Shown here: one piece after another, positions 1-8,809 of the stretch
Position numbering within the stretch: position 1 is the stretch's first letter
How the letters are laid out: each line of letters opens with the position of its first letter
Source of the DNA: JBKPCD01 sp046727175
GTDB taxonomy: Bacteria; Acidobacteriota; Vicinamibacteria; Vicinamibacterales; 2-12-FULL-66-21
Assembly: GCA_046727175.1 (NCBI GenBank)
Contig: JBKPCD010000196.1
Location: 1 to 22,882, forward strand
Direction: 5' to 3'
Length of the DNA stretch: 22,882 bases
Position numbers and translations under genes: made by a program
Notes under the pieces: model-generated
What the model was told of the DNA's origin: nothing
Database searches by the model: none
What the model saw: only the letters and a program-made list of their open reading frames with translations

Positions 1-734
1 CCGTAAATCCCGAGGCGGTCAAGCACCGAATTGGCTACATGTCGCAGCGCTTCTCGTTGTACGAGCTACTGACCGTCGACCAGAACATCCGGTTCTTCGG
101 CGGAATCTATGGCCTGGATGCGAGGCGGCTCTCGGAACGACGTCAGTTCGTCGTGGAGATGGCCGGTCTCAGAGGACGCGAATCGACGCTGGCGCGCGCG
201 CTCGCGGGCGGCTGGCGGCAGCGGCTCGCCCTCGGCTGCGCGATCCTTCACGAGCCGACGATCCTCTTTCTCGACGAGCCGACCGGTGGCGTCGATCCGG
301 TCTCGCGCCGCCAGTTCTGGCAGCTCATCGACGACTTGTCGCAGGCGAACGTGACGGTGCTGGTGACGACCCACTATCTCGATGAGGCGGAGCGATGCCA
401 TCGCATCGCGTTGATTCACGCGGGTCGGCTCGCCGCGCTTGGGACACCGCGCGACGTCAAAGGCATCTTCAAGGGTCGGCCCATCGTGGAGGTGCACGCG
501 GATCGACCGGTGGAAGCAATGCGTGCGCTCGACGAGATGGCCGAGGTCGAGAAGACGAGCCTGTTCGGCACCGCGGTGCACGCCGTGCTGAGCAGCGATC
601 GAATCCGCACCGATGAAATCGCAGCCCGCCTTCGCGAGTCGGGCCTGACGGTGACCGCGGTTGACGAAGTCGTTCCCTCCCTCGAGGACGTGTTCCTCGA
701 CATCGTCGACAAGGGCGGAGGCGCGGCGGCATGA
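1..734 (+). CDS. ABC exporter ATP-binding subunit, 5'-truncated by the window edge
   Basis: This is the ATPase subunit of an ABC-2 type exporter, hydrolysing ATP in the cytoplasm to drive the two permeases encoded next. The reading frame is open from base 3, so the true start and the Walker A motif lie outside the window. Visible motifs in order are the Q-loop (YMSQRFSLY, codons from 36), the signature at 201-215 reading LAGGW where LSGGQ/LSGGW is usual, Walker B (ILFLDEP), the D-loop (GGVD) and the H-loop His in VTTHYLDEAE. The C-terminal VVPSLEDVFLD is typical of YbhF/CcmA-like exporter ATPases. The stop overlaps the next start (ATGA at 731-734), indicating translational coupling. Family relatives may carry two ATPase domains; this fragment would be the last one. 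The family call is firm; the substrate is unknown. Confidence 0.93.
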   Translation, partial: VNPEAVKHRIGYMSQRFSLYELLTVDQNIRFFGGIYGLDARRLSERRQFVVEMAGLRGRESTLARALAGGWRQRLALGCAILHEPTILFLDEPTGGVDPVSRRQFWQLIDDLSQANVTVLVTTHYLDEAERCHRIALIHAGRLAALGTPRDVKGIFKGRPIVEVHADRPVEAMRALDEMAEVEKTSLFGTAVHAVLSSDRIRTDEIAARLRESGLTVTAVDEVVPSLEDVFLDIVDKGGGAAA

Positions 735-1840
735 GCCGGACGCTTGCCGTCTATCGGAAGGAACTTCGGCAGATCGCCAGGGATCGGCGTACCCTGCTGA
801 TTCTGGTTTTCATTCCGGTCTTCTTCCTGCTGCTCTACGGGTACGCGCTGAACTTCGACATCCGGCACATCCGGCTCGGCGTGCAGGATCGAGATGGCAC
901 ACCGGAAAGCCGCGCTCTCGTTTCTGCGTTCGTGAACTCGGGCTACTTCGATCTGGTCGCTGCGGTCCATTCGCCGCGCGAGATGGAGCGCCTCCTCGAT
1001 GTCAACGAAGTCCGCGCGGTTCTCGTGATCCCCGAGGGCTTCCGCCGCGAGATGGTCGCCGGACGGTCCGCTCCGGTCCAGGTGATCCTGAACGGCGACA
1101 ACGCCAACACCGCGACTACTGTGATGGGATATGCGTCGAACATCGTTCGTACTGCCGGCGCACAGCTCGTGCCGGGCGCGTATCGACCAGCGCCGCTGCT
1201 CTCGATCGAGCCGCGGATCTGGTACAACCCCGAGCTCCGAAGCGCGCTGTATCTCGTCCCTGGCCTCATCGCGTACATCTCGATGATCACCGCCGTCGTG
1301 TCGACGGCTCTGTCGATCGTCCGCGAAAAGGAAACGGGAACGATCGAGCAGGTGCGCATGGCGCCAATCGGCACGTTCTCGTTCATCGTCGGGAAGACGA
1401 TTCCTTATCTGCTGATCTCGCTGACCTCGGCTGCGTTGGTGATCTTCGCGTCGATGCTGCTCTTCGATCTTCCCATGCGGGGCAGCTGGCTGTCGCTGGT
1501 GTTCGCGTTGTCGTTGTTCCTCGTTGGCGCGCTCGCGACAGGTCTCGTTATTTCAACGGTCGCCGATTCGCAGCAGGTGGCGTTTCAAATGGCGCTGTTC
1601 GTGGCGTTCCTGCCGACCTTCATCCTCTCGGGATTCATCTTTCCCATTTCCAGCATGCCGCGGCCGCTGCAGCTCGTGACGTATGCAGTGCCGGCGCGGT
1701 ACTTCCTCATCGCGCTCAAGGGCATCGTCCTGAAAGGCTCGGCGTTGAGCCATCTGGGTCCGCAGATTGCGGCATTGGCGATCTACGCAGGCGCTACGCT
1801 CGCTCTCGCCTCGCTGCGCCTTGCGAAGGAGCGTGGCTGA
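731..1840 (+). CDS. ABC-2 type permease, first of two (YhhJ/YbhS-like)
   Basis: A 369-residue inner-membrane subunit of the exporter. It has the ABC-2 layout: one N-terminal membrane helix (about residues 20-40, ending LLLYGYAL), a large extracytoplasmic domain (about 40-170), then about five helices to the C terminus. Two family hallmarks are visible: the cytoplasmic coupling segment REKETGTIEQ (about residue 197) and LSGFIFPISSMP (about 300). The start is fixed by the ATGA overlap with the ATPase, and the stop shares one base with the next start (TGATG at 1838-1842), so the three genes form one translationally coupled operon. Similar permease pairs work as heterodimers with a membrane fusion protein, which would be expected upstream. 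The drug-export role is inferred from family only. Confidence 0.93.
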   Translation: MSRTLAVYRKELRQIARDRRTLLILVFIPVFFLLLYGYALNFDIRHIRLGVQDRDGTPESRALVSAFVNSGYFDLVAAVHSPREMERLLDVNEVRAVLVIPEGFRREMVAGRSAPVQVILNGDNANTATTVMGYASNIVRTAGAQLVPGAYRPAPLLSIEPRIWYNPELRSALYLVPGLIAYISMITAVVSTALSIVREKETGTIEQVRMAPIGTFSFIVGKTIPYLLISLTSAALVIFASMLLFDLPMRGSWLSLVFALSLFLVGALATGLVISTVADSQQVAFQMALFVAFLPTFILSGFIFPISSMPRPLQLVTYAVPARYFLIALKGIVLKGSALSHLGPQIAALAIYAGATLALASLRLAKERG

Positions 1841-2955
1841 TGCAGCGGCTGCAATTCCTTATCCGCAAGGAATTCCTCGAGCTTCGTCAGCAGCCCAGCT
1901 TGTTCGGCCTGGTCATCGTCGCGCCAATTATTCAATTGACGATGCTGGGCTACGCGGCGACGACGGACGTGAGTGACGTTCCTGTCGTGGTGGCAGACGG
2001 GGATCGGTCGCCGGCAAGCCGCGAATTGATCGAGAAGTTCGACGCCTCGCGGAATTTCACCGTCATCGACACGGTGACGAGCGTCAATGCGATCGAACCC
2101 TATCTGGAGCGCGGCCGCGCGTGGATGGCGCTGTCGATTCCTCGCGGCTATGGCAACGACGTCGCGGCACATCGGCCAGCGGCGTTGCAGATCATCGCCG
2201 ACGGCACGGATTCCAATTCGACGACAGTGGCGCTCGGCTACGCGACGAGCCTCATTGCCGGGTACGCCGAGGAATTGCTGGGCCCGACGTCGGATGAAGC
2301 GGCGCCGCCGGGCGTCGACGCAAGGATACGTGTCTGGTTCAACCCGCAGCTCGAGAGCCGGCACTTCATGATCCCTGGCGTGCTCGCGCTCGTCCTGCTC
2401 CTCATCACGACGAACCTGACGTCGATGGCCATCGTTCGTGAGAAGGAGCTCGGAACGCTCGAACAGCTCAACGTGACGCCGCTGAAGCGCTGGGAGCTGA
2501 TCGTCGGCAAGCTGCTGCCGTACGGCTTCATCGGTCTCATCGACGTGTTCCTCGTCATCGCGGTCGCGGTGTACTGGTTTCAGGTTCCGCTTCGAGGAAG
2601 TCTGGCGCTGCTGCTCGCGATGAGCCTCGTGTACGTCCTGTGCACGCTCTCGCTCGGCCTGTTCGTCTCCACCATCTCCGAGACGCAGCAGCAGGCGATG
2701 ATGACGGCGACGTTCTTTTTCCTGGTGCCGATGATTTATCTTTCGGGATTCATCTTTCCGATCGAGAACATGCCGCCGCTGATTCAGCCGGTCACGTATC
2801 TGATCCCGCTGCGATATTTCCTCGTCATCGTTCGCGGGATCTTCTTGAAGGGGATTGGGCTCGATCTGTTATGGCCGCAGGCGGCGGCGCTGGCCGGGTG
2901 GGGGACACTCGTCCTGTCCCTGGCCGTGATGCGTAGCCGAAAACGGGCGGCGTAA
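1840..2955 (+). CDS. ABC-2 type permease, second of two (YbhR-like)
   Basis: A 371-residue paralogue of the preceding permease, presumably its heterodimer partner. The same plan is seen: N-terminal helix about residues 21-40, extracytoplasmic domain about 42-165, then about five helices. The shared motifs are REKELGTLEQ and LSGFIFPIENMPP. The start is the ATG at 1840-1842, which overlaps the upstream TGA. The open frame extends back to 661, but that part is out-of-frame translation of the upstream permease and ATPase and has no membrane character. The protein ends in a basic tail (SRKRAA). The gene is followed by palindromic repeats and a terminator-like hairpin, so the operon probably ends here. 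The call is confident; the substrate is unknown. Confidence 0.93.
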   Translation: MQRLQFLIRKEFLELRQQPSLFGLVIVAPIIQLTMLGYAATTDVSDVPVVVADGDRSPASRELIEKFDASRNFTVIDTVTSVNAIEPYLERGRAWMALSIPRGYGNDVAAHRPAALQIIADGTDSNSTTVALGYATSLIAGYAEELLGPTSDEAAPPGVDARIRVWFNPQLESRHFMIPGVLALVLLLITTNLTSMAIVREKELGTLEQLNVTPLKRWELIVGKLLPYGFIGLIDVFLVIAVAVYWFQVPLRGSLALLLAMSLVYVLCTLSLGLFVSTISETQQQAMMTATFFFLVPMIYLSGFIFPIENMPPLIQPVTYLIPLRYFLVIVRGIFLKGIGLDLLWPQAAALAGWGTLVLSLAVMRSRKRAA

Positions 2956-2959
2956 GAGC

Positions 2960-2994
2960 GGCGGGGTCTGAAGACCCCGCCCTACAATCGAGGC
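2960..2994. repeat. REP-like palindrome 1 with CTACA tail
   Basis: Perfect 10-bp stem (GGCGGGGTCT at 2960-2969, AGACCCCGCC at 2972-2981) with a 2-nt GA centre, followed by CTACA and ATCGAGGC. It begins five bases after the permease stop codon. The same geometry and the same CTACA tail recur at 14167-14193, so this is a member of a dispersed palindrome family. Confidence 0.85.
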
Positions 2995-3026
2995 GCGGCC
3001 GCTATCGCGTCGCGAACTGTCCGTCT

Positions 3027-3051
3027 CAGGACCCCGCCCTACAATCGAGGC
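3027..3051. repeat. Degenerate half-copy of the REP-like element
   Basis: The 21 bases at 3031-3051 exactly repeat 2974-2994 (half palindrome, CTACA, ATCGAGGC). The left half of the palindrome is lost or scrambled (TCTCAGG). This is a decayed tandem copy of palindrome 1. Confidence 0.7.
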
Positions 3052-3079
3052 AAGGCGGCTGCCACGTCACGAGCTGTGG

Positions 3080-3102
3080 CGCGGGGTCTTTTAGACCCCG
3101 CG
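3080..3102. repeat. REP-like palindrome 3
   Basis: Stem GCGGGGTCT (3081-3089) and AGACCCCGC (3093-3101) around a TTT loop, extended by one C-G pair at 3080/3102. The stem is identical in sequence to its neighbours at 2960 and 3151. Confidence 0.8.
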
Positions 3103-3104
3103 GC

Positions 3105-3145
3105 CCTTCACGCACGATCACGAACGTCAGACCGAGTCCCGGACT
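3105..3145 (-). pseudogene. Possible remnant of a second copy of the BNR-protein 3' end
   Basis: Read on the - strand, this segment encodes LGLTFVIV. The functional gene next door ends LGLAFVIVP. The DNA is also close: 3111-3139 resembles 3179-3207 with scattered, mostly third-position changes. The copy lacks the stop at the equivalent place and sits between two palindromes. It could be the trace of a former tandem paralogue or a short local duplication. The similarity covers only about 10 codons, so the assignment is tentative. Confidence 0.4.
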
Positions 3146-3150
3146 GTAGC

Positions 3151-3175
3151 GCGGGGTCTTCAGACCCCGCTCTTT
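3151..3175 (+). terminator. Terminator-like GC hairpin with T-run (also REP-like palindrome 4)
   Basis: Stem GCGGGGTCT (3151-3159) and AGACCCCGC (3162-3170) with a 2-nt centre, followed on the + strand by TCTTTT. This has the form of a rho-independent terminator for the ABC exporter operon. The T-run overlaps the stop codon of the convergent BNR gene. The stem belongs to the local palindrome family, so termination may be a secondary use. Confidence 0.5.
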
Positions 3176-6100
3176 TACGGCACGATGACGAACGCCAAAC
3201 CGAGCTTCGACGCGTGCACGTTCACAGCCGCAACATCGGTCGACAGAAACGCCTTCGTCTCGCCTTCGAGCGCAGCCAGTTCCTTCTCCTGCTCCTCCAG
3301 CACCTGCATCATCCCGGCGGTCGGCGGACCTTCGGCTTCGATTGCCCACATCTGCAGCGGCGCCAACCGCGAGTACAGCCGGGTGCCGCCGCGCATCGCG
3401 AGGATGTCGTAAACGACTTCAGCGGTTGGGTTGTGGAGCCGATCCTCGAGCTTATCCGCCTTCTTGATCGTCTCGTTGGACGCGTCGATCAGCCCGGCGA
3501 CGGCCGTGTCCGATTTGCGGCCCTCGAGCGCCTTGACGCGAGCCTGGAGCTGCTCGCGCACGGAGCGGACGTCGTTGACGAGCCCGGTCAGCTTCGAGAT
3601 ATCGTCGCGGACACGCAATCCGAACTTGAGCTGAGCCTCCAGTTCCGCGGGTGATGCGCTGCCGATCGGATCGGGAACGACTTTCAGCGGTGCCATCAGC
3701 GTCTGGCCATCGACCGACAGGCGCACGGCGTAATTGCCCGGAAGTGCCATCGGTCCTGATGCCGGGTCACCAGTGTCGATCTTTCCACTTTTGATCTTCC
3801 TCGCGCCTTCCCAACGCAAGTCCCACACCGCGCGCTGAACGCCAGGCTCGGTTGGCAGCGCCTCCTTCTTGAGCTCTTCCGGGTCATCGCCTTCGCTGCT
3901 GTAGTCCGGCTCGCGTGCGATGCTGCTCAACTTTCGAACAGCCTGGTTGCGCCCGTCGAGGATTTCGATCGCGAGTTCTCCCTTTGGTTTGTCTTTCAGG
4001 TAGTAGTAGATCGACGCGCCCATCGGCGGGTTCGAGAAACGCGCGTAGCGATCCGCCCACGTCCCCTCGCCAAGGCGCCAGCGGACGGCGTCGGCTGGCT
4101 GGAAGAGGTGCACCGACGTCGACGTGATTTCCTTTCTCATCTCGCGAATCGGCTGCAGATCGTCGAATATCCACACGGACCGGCCGTGGGTGGCGACAAC
4201 GAGGTCGTCTCCCTTCACGACCAGATCGTGAACGGCGACCGTTGGAAGATTCAGCTTCAACGGCGTCCAGGTCCGGCCGTCGTCGGTCGAGAACCTCACG
4301 CCCCGCTCCGTACCCAGATAGAGCTGGCCGCGCTTCGCGGGATCCTCCCTTACCGCGTGCAGGTAGACGTCCTTCGGCAGGTTCGAATCGAGGCGCGTCC
4401 AGCTCTTGCCGAAATCCGACGTCTTGTACAAGTACGGCCGCATGTCGTCGAGACGATGCGCGTCGACGACGACGTATGCAGTGCCGGCATCGAACGGGGA
4501 GGGCTCGATGAGACTGACCGTGCCCCATTCAGGGAATCCCGGCATGGCCGAAGTGACATTCGACCAGTTCTTGCCGCCGTCGCGCGTGAGGTGCACGAGG
4601 CCATCATCGCTCCCCGCCCAGATCAATCCCTGCTGACGTGGGGATTCCGCGAGAGCAAAAACCGTGCAGTACGTCTCGACGCCGGTGTTGTCTCCGGTGA
4701 TCGGCCCTCCGGCCCACGTCTGCCTGGATTTGTCGTTGCGCGTCAGGTCTGGACTGATCGCCTGCCACGACTGTCCTCCGTCGGTGGTCCGGAAAACGAC
4801 CTGTGCGCCGTGGTAGATCACTTTCGGGTCGTGCGACGAGGACGCAATCGGCGCCGTCCACTGGAATCGGTAGCGCATATCCTCACCGCCGTGACCGGAC
4901 GGGTTCTCCGGCCACGCGCTCACGTTGCGCGACTCACCCGTCCGGCGGTCGTACCGCGTGATGATGCCGAGGTACTCGCCGGCAAAGACGACGTTGGGAT
5001 CGCTGGGATCGGAGACGACATGCCCGGCCTCACCCCCGCCGACGCTGTACCACGCATTGAGTGGAATCCCGCGTCCAGTTCGACTGAGACTCGGGCCTTG
5101 CGCCGTACCGAGATCCTGCATGGCGCCCGCGACGTAGTACGGCACTCGGCTGTCGACGCTCACGTGGTAGAACTGGCCGATTGGCAGCGGCGGAGCGTAC
5201 CAGGTCTCACCGCCGTTGGTCGTCAGATCGACGCCTCCATCGTTCCCGGCGATCATTCGCTTGGGGTTGAACGGATCTATCCACATGTCGTGATGGTCGC
5301 CATGATGAAAGCCCTTGGCGATCTTCACGGTCTTACCGCCATCAATCGATCGCAACATGGGCACCTGAGGAAACCAGATGTCATCGGGATTCTGCGGATT
5401 GACGGTGAGCGTGGAGTAGTACCAGGCACGCTGACGCAACTGACGTGACGGGTTGATCAACTCCCAATTCGTGCCGCCATCGTCAGACCGGAACAGGCCG
5501 CCCTTCTCGGCCTCGATCAGCGCGAAGACGCGCTGTCCGTTTGATGGAGCGACGGCGATCCCGATTTTTCCCCAATTTCCTTCGGGCAGGCCGTTGCCGG
5601 TGAGCGCCGTCCACGTGTCGCCGCCGTCGCGCGAGACGTACAGGCCGCTGCCCGGTCCTCCGCTGACGAGATCCCAGGGACGCCGCCGCGCCTGCCAGAG
5701 ACCGGCGAACAGGATCGCCGGATTGGAGGGATCCATCGCGACGTCCGACGCTCCGGTGTCTGCATCCTTCTTCAATACTTGCTGCCACGTCTTCCCTCCG
5801 TCGGTCGTGCGATAGACACCGCGTTCGGGATTCGGTCCGAATGCGTGACCGAGCACGGCGGCAAACGCCACGTCCGGGTTCGTCGGATGCACGACCATCG
5901 TGCCGACTTGTCCCTCTTGTTTCCAGACGTGGGTCCAGGTCTTGCCGGCATCGACTGACTTGTAGATGCCATTTCCTGCAGCGACGTTGCCGCGGATGTT
6001 GGCTTCTCCGGATCCGACGTACACGACGTTCGGATTCGATCGCGAGACCGCAATGGATCCAATCGACGAAATCGGCTGGTCGTCGAAGATCGATTTCCAC

Positions 6101-6354
6101 GTGGCGCCCCCGTCCACCGACTTCCAGACGCCGCCCGACGCTGCAGCTGCGTAATAGGTGGTGGGATCGCCTGCCACGCCGGTCACGCGCGACACGCGCC
6201 CGCCGGCGGCGGGGCCGATCAGTCGATATTTCAGTGCCTTGAATTCCTTCGGCGAGTCCGATTCGTTTGGCGTCTGTGCGTCCTGTGCGGTCGGAGTCGC
6301 GCCCAGGATCGCGCACACGATCAGCGCGAGAAATGTGTTCCTGGAAGGGAGCAT
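3175..6354 (-). CDS. Secreted BNR/Asp-box beta-propeller protein (sortilin/Vps10-like)
   Basis: A 1059-residue protein with a signal peptide (hydrophobic LALIVCAILGATPTA after Met-Leu-Pro-Ser-Arg, cleavage expected near residues 23-26), so it is exported. Residues about 60-750 carry at least ten Asp-box motifs of the S-x-D-x-G-x-T-W type, for example KSVDGGATW, RTTDGGKTW, VSRDGGDTW, LTRDGGKNW and KTSDFGKSW. These mark sialidase/sortilin-like beta-propellers. Residues about 770-920 look like a beta-sandwich (DLRWEGARK, LPGNYAVRL), and about 930-1010 is charged and helical. Databases often label such proteins glycosyl hydrolase, but Asp boxes are structural and I see no catalytic set, so enzymatic activity is unproven. 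The ATG at 6354 directly precedes the signal peptide; no strong Shine-Dalgarno is visible. It is transcribed in the same direction as the ADOP genes, 83 bp downstream of the first. Confidence 0.9.
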   Translation of the reverse strand: MLPSRNTFLALIVCAILGATPTAQDAQTPNESDSPKEFKALKYRLIGPAAGGRVSRVTGVAGDPTTYYAAAASGGVWKSVDGGATWKSIFDDQPISSIGSIAVSRSNPNVVYVGSGEANIRGNVAAGNGIYKSVDAGKTWTHVWKQEGQVGTMVVHPTNPDVAFAAVLGHAFGPNPERGVYRTTDGGKTWQQVLKKDADTGASDVAMDPSNPAILFAGLWQARRRPWDLVSGGPGSGLYVSRDGGDTWTALTGNGLPEGNWGKIGIAVAPSNGQRVFALIEAEKGGLFRSDDGGTNWELINPSRQLRQRAWYYSTLTVNPQNPDDIWFPQVPMLRSIDGGKTVKIAKGFHHGDHHDMWIDPFNPKRMIAGNDGGVDLTTNGGETWYAPPLPIGQFYHVSVDSRVPYYVAGAMQDLGTAQGPSLSRTGRGIPLNAWYSVGGGEAGHVVSDPSDPNVVFAGEYLGIITRYDRRTGESRNVSAWPENPSGHGGEDMRYRFQWTAPIASSSHDPKVIYHGAQVVFRTTDGGQSWQAISPDLTRNDKSRQTWAGGPITGDNTGVETYCTVFALAESPRQQGLIWAGSDDGLVHLTRDGGKNWSNVTSAMPGFPEWGTVSLIEPSPFDAGTAYVVVDAHRLDDMRPYLYKTSDFGKSWTRLDSNLPKDVYLHAVREDPAKRGQLYLGTERGVRFSTDDGRTWTPLKLNLPTVAVHDLVVKGDDLVVATHGRSVWIFDDLQPIREMRKEITSTSVHLFQPADAVRWRLGEGTWADRYARFSNPPMGASIYYYLKDKPKGELAIEILDGRNQAVRKLSSIAREPDYSSEGDDPEELKKEALPTEPGVQRAVWDLRWEGARKIKSGKIDTGDPASGPMALPGNYAVRLSVDGQTLMAPLKVVPDPIGSASPAELEAQLKFGLRVRDDISKLTGLVNDVRSVREQLQARVKALEGRKSDTAVAGLIDASNETIKKADKLEDRLHNPTAEVVYDILAMRGGTRLYSRLAPLQMWAIEAEGPPTAGMMQVLEEQEKELAALEGETKAFLSTDVAAVNVHASKLGLAFVIVP

Positions 6355-6380
6355 GCGGAGGATTTTATCGTGGTCGCGTC

Positions 6381-6438
6381 AAGGGAAAACGGAAAAGGGA
6401 CAATGGAAAAAGAATTTGTCCCTTTTCCCTTTTCCCTT
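6381..6438. repeat. Heptamer inverted repeat between ADOP 1 and the BNR gene
   Basis: Left arm 6381-6403 is built of GGGAAAA units ending GGGACAA; right arm 6416-6438 is its reverse complement with one mismatch over 23 bp. The spacer is 12 nt. The right arm ends in the TAA stop of the adjacent permease. The reverse complement of this arm occurs unchanged at 11459-11481. As RNA it could form a strong hairpin and act as a terminator or 3' stabiliser. Confidence 0.8.
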
Positions 6439-8801
6439 TATTCCGCGCGTAGCGCGGTGTTCGGTTCCACGCGTGTCGCCCGAATCGCTGGAAGCGCGCT
6501 GGTCGCTGAGGCGATCACGAGCAGCACGACGGCACCCAAAATGAACGCCATCGGATCGTGCGGCGTGACGCCGAACAGGAGCGCGGACATCGTCCGTGTC
6601 ACGGCCGTGGCGGCGGCCAGGCCGAGGGCAGTGCCGCACGCCGCGAGGACCACACCTTCCCGCACGACGAGCCGCAGCACATCGCCCGGGCGGGCGCCGA
6701 GCGCCATTCTCACCCCAATCTCGTGCACGCGTTGCGCGACCGAGTACGTAATCACGCCGTAGACCCCAATCGCGGCAAGCAGCAGCGCGACGAGGGCGAA
6801 CCCCGAGATGAGCAGCATGTTCAGCCGCGGCTCCGCAATCCCGCCGGACAGCACGTCGCGCATCGGGCGCAGGTTCGCGGCGCGCAGCGTCGGAGAGACG
6901 GTCGGGACGACCGTGCGAATCGTCTGAACGAGCGATTGAGACTCACCGTTGGTGCGGACCATCACGTAGAGCCACAGGAAGGGCGTTTGCGAGAACGGCG
7001 TGTAGATGGTCGGAGGCACGTTCTCGGAGACGCCCTCGTAGTGGATGTCGTCGACAACGCCGGCGATCGTGCGCCAGACGTCCTGCTGCTCCGGGTTGAC
7101 CAGTCGCAGGCGGCGCCCGACCGGGTCCTGACCGGCAAACAACAGATCCGACAGCCTGCGGTTGATGAGAGCCACAGGCGGTGACGAGCCATCGTCACGG
7201 CGATCGAATGCGCGGCCGCGCAGCACGCGTGTGTGCAAGGCCTGGAAGTAGCCGGGAGTCGCGGCGATGAAGTACGAGGTGTCTTCGACGCCGTTCAGCG
7301 TGCGTCCCTCGAGCGCGAAGCGCGTACCGCGCTGCGCTGTCACGCTCGGAAACCCTGTCGAACCTCCGACGACCTCGACCCCTGGAAGGCCGGAAAGTCG
7401 CTCCAGAAGCGCCTCGACTGCGCGAGCTCGCGCCGCCTGATCGGGCTGCTGGATCAGTTGAACGTTGAATGAGAGCAGACCCACAGGGTCGAACCCAGGA
7501 TCGCGGTTCGACAGCAGCACGAAGCTGCGGACCATGAGCCCGGCGCCAATCAGCACGATCACCGCGAGCGCGACCTCCACGACGATGATCGACTGACGGA
7601 TGCGACGGCCACGCCGACCGCCGGCAACACCACGTCCACCTTCCCTGAGCGCGCTGCCTGATCCAGAGAGCGTCTGCAGTACCGGTGCGAACCCGAACGA
7701 CAACGCCGTGAGCAGTGTGGCGCCAAGAGCGAAGAGGAGCACGGTGAGATTGATGCTGATGCCGTCTGCGCGCGGCAGTCGAGCCGCGAGGAGCGACGGA
7801 AGCGCGTCGACGCCCCACATCGCGACGAGCACGCCCAGTGCGCCGCCCGCGAGCGCAAGCGTGAAGCTCTCGGCCGCCAGGTGTCGCACGATCCGAAAGC
7901 GTCCAGCGCCGAGGGCTACGCGGATCGCCGTTTCGCGCTCCCGCACCGTCGTTCGCGCGAGCATGAGATTCGCGACATTCGCGCAGGCAATGAGCAGCAA
8001 CAGACCAACAGTCGCGAGAAGGACCCTCAGGGCTGGACGAGCGTCGCCGACAAGGCGATCGAGAAGCCGCTCGAATTGGATCGTGATGTTTTCGTTCGTC
8101 GTGGGATACGTCTTTGCGAGCGTTGCGCTGACGGCCGTTGCTTCCGCCTGCGCCTGCTGCAGCGTGACGCCGCTCCGGAGCCGCGCAACGGCGTTGAAGA
8201 TGCGAAGCGCCCGATTGCGAACCTGCTGGGGCGCCCTCGTCTCCGCGCTGCCGAACGCGGCCCAGAGTTGAAAGTCCGCGCTCGGGAATCGAAACCACGC
8301 CGGCGTGATGCCGACCACCGTGTATGGCGTGCCACTGAGCCGGATCGATTGGCCCACGATCTTCGGATCGCCGCCGAATCGCGATTGCCACAAGCCATAA
8401 CCGACGACGACCGTATCCGTCCGGGCGTCGTCCTCCGAGAACGTGCGTCCGAGTATCGGCTCGACCCCAAGGAGCGGCAGGAGCTCACGTGAGACGACGC
8501 CCCCGAGGACCTGCTGCGTCTCGCCGCCTGCTTCGAGGTTGTAGAGGTTCGATGCCCAGATGCCGACGCCGTCGAACGACTGACTCGCGGCGGCGAGGTC
8601 ACGCAGGTCGGGCAACGAGCCGCGCGCAACGACCAGTCGATCGGCGGCCGCGTAGGGGAGCGGGCGCAGGAGGACGGCATCGACAACGGTGAACACGGCC
8701 GTCGTTGCGCCAATGCCCAGTGCGAGCGTGAGCACGGCGACAGCGGTGAAGCCAGGCGCATGACCGAAGGTGCGCAGCGCCAGCCGGAAATCCGTCAGCA
8801 T
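6438..8801 (-). CDS. ADOP-family MacB/FtsX-like permease, copy 1
   Basis: A 787-residue inner-membrane protein. It has an N-terminal helix (about residues 18-40, with the hallmark LALGIGATTAVF and VLLRPLPY), then a periplasmic MacB_PCD-type domain. The first FtsX core follows at about 265-390 (LLLIACANVANLMLAR, then cytoplasmic RETAIRVALGAGR). A linker helix at about 410-435 (VALAVIVLIGAGLMVRSF) leads to a second periplasmic domain and a second FtsX core at about 670-787 (AAIGVYGVITYSVAQR, HEIGVRMALGARP). It ends in ALRAE like its neighbours. The N-terminal periplasmic domain is slightly shorter than in the other copies: only about ten residues separate DRLVVARG from the PDLRDL block. The start is the ATG matching the conserved MxTDFRxALRT opening, with a weak purine-rich leader (GGAAAGG, about 8 nt upstream). 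ADOPs are called orphan because no ATPase is encoded beside them; that holds here. The transported or extruded molecule is unknown. Confidence 0.92.
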   Translation of the reverse strand: MLTDFRLALRTFGHAPGFTAVAVLTLALGIGATTAVFTVVDAVLLRPLPYAAADRLVVARGSLPDLRDLAAASQSFDGVGIWASNLYNLEAGGETQQVLGGVVSRELLPLLGVEPILGRTFSEDDARTDTVVVGYGLWQSRFGGDPKIVGQSIRLSGTPYTVVGITPAWFRFPSADFQLWAAFGSAETRAPQQVRNRALRIFNAVARLRSGVTLQQAQAEATAVSATLAKTYPTTNENITIQFERLLDRLVGDARPALRVLLATVGLLLLIACANVANLMLARTTVRERETAIRVALGAGRFRIVRHLAAESFTLALAGGALGVLVAMWGVDALPSLLAARLPRADGISINLTVLLFALGATLLTALSFGFAPVLQTLSGSGSALREGGRGVAGGRRGRRIRQSIIVVEVALAVIVLIGAGLMVRSFVLLSNRDPGFDPVGLLSFNVQLIQQPDQAARARAVEALLERLSGLPGVEVVGGSTGFPSVTAQRGTRFALEGRTLNGVEDTSYFIAATPGYFQALHTRVLRGRAFDRRDDGSSPPVALINRRLSDLLFAGQDPVGRRLRLVNPEQQDVWRTIAGVVDDIHYEGVSENVPPTIYTPFSQTPFLWLYVMVRTNGESQSLVQTIRTVVPTVSPTLRAANLRPMRDVLSGGIAEPRLNMLLISGFALVALLLAAIGVYGVITYSVAQRVHEIGVRMALGARPGDVLRLVVREGVVLAACGTALGLAAATAVTRTMSALLFGVTPHDPMAFILGAVVLLVIASATSALPAIRATRVEPNTALRAE

Positions 8802-8809
8802 TCTTGGTG

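Noticed and set aside
1..734. The ATPase at the left edge as energy source for the ADOP permeases
   Set aside because: It is translationally coupled to two ABC-2 permeases, on the opposite strand and separated from the ADOPs by the BNR gene; ABC-2 and MacB/FtsX systems use different ATPase types.
661..1839. 5' extension of the second ABC-2 permease frame, giving a 764-residue protein
   Set aside because: The extension is Arg/Ala-rich, lacks membrane segments and lies out of frame over the good ATPase and permease genes; the TGATG overlap at 1838-1842 gives the natural start.
4108..5448. 446-codon + strand open frame
   Set aside because: It is antisense to the BNR protein gene, whose Asp-box motifs are unmistakable; the + frame shows no domain and has the Arg/Pro-rich make-up of a shadow frame in GC-rich DNA.
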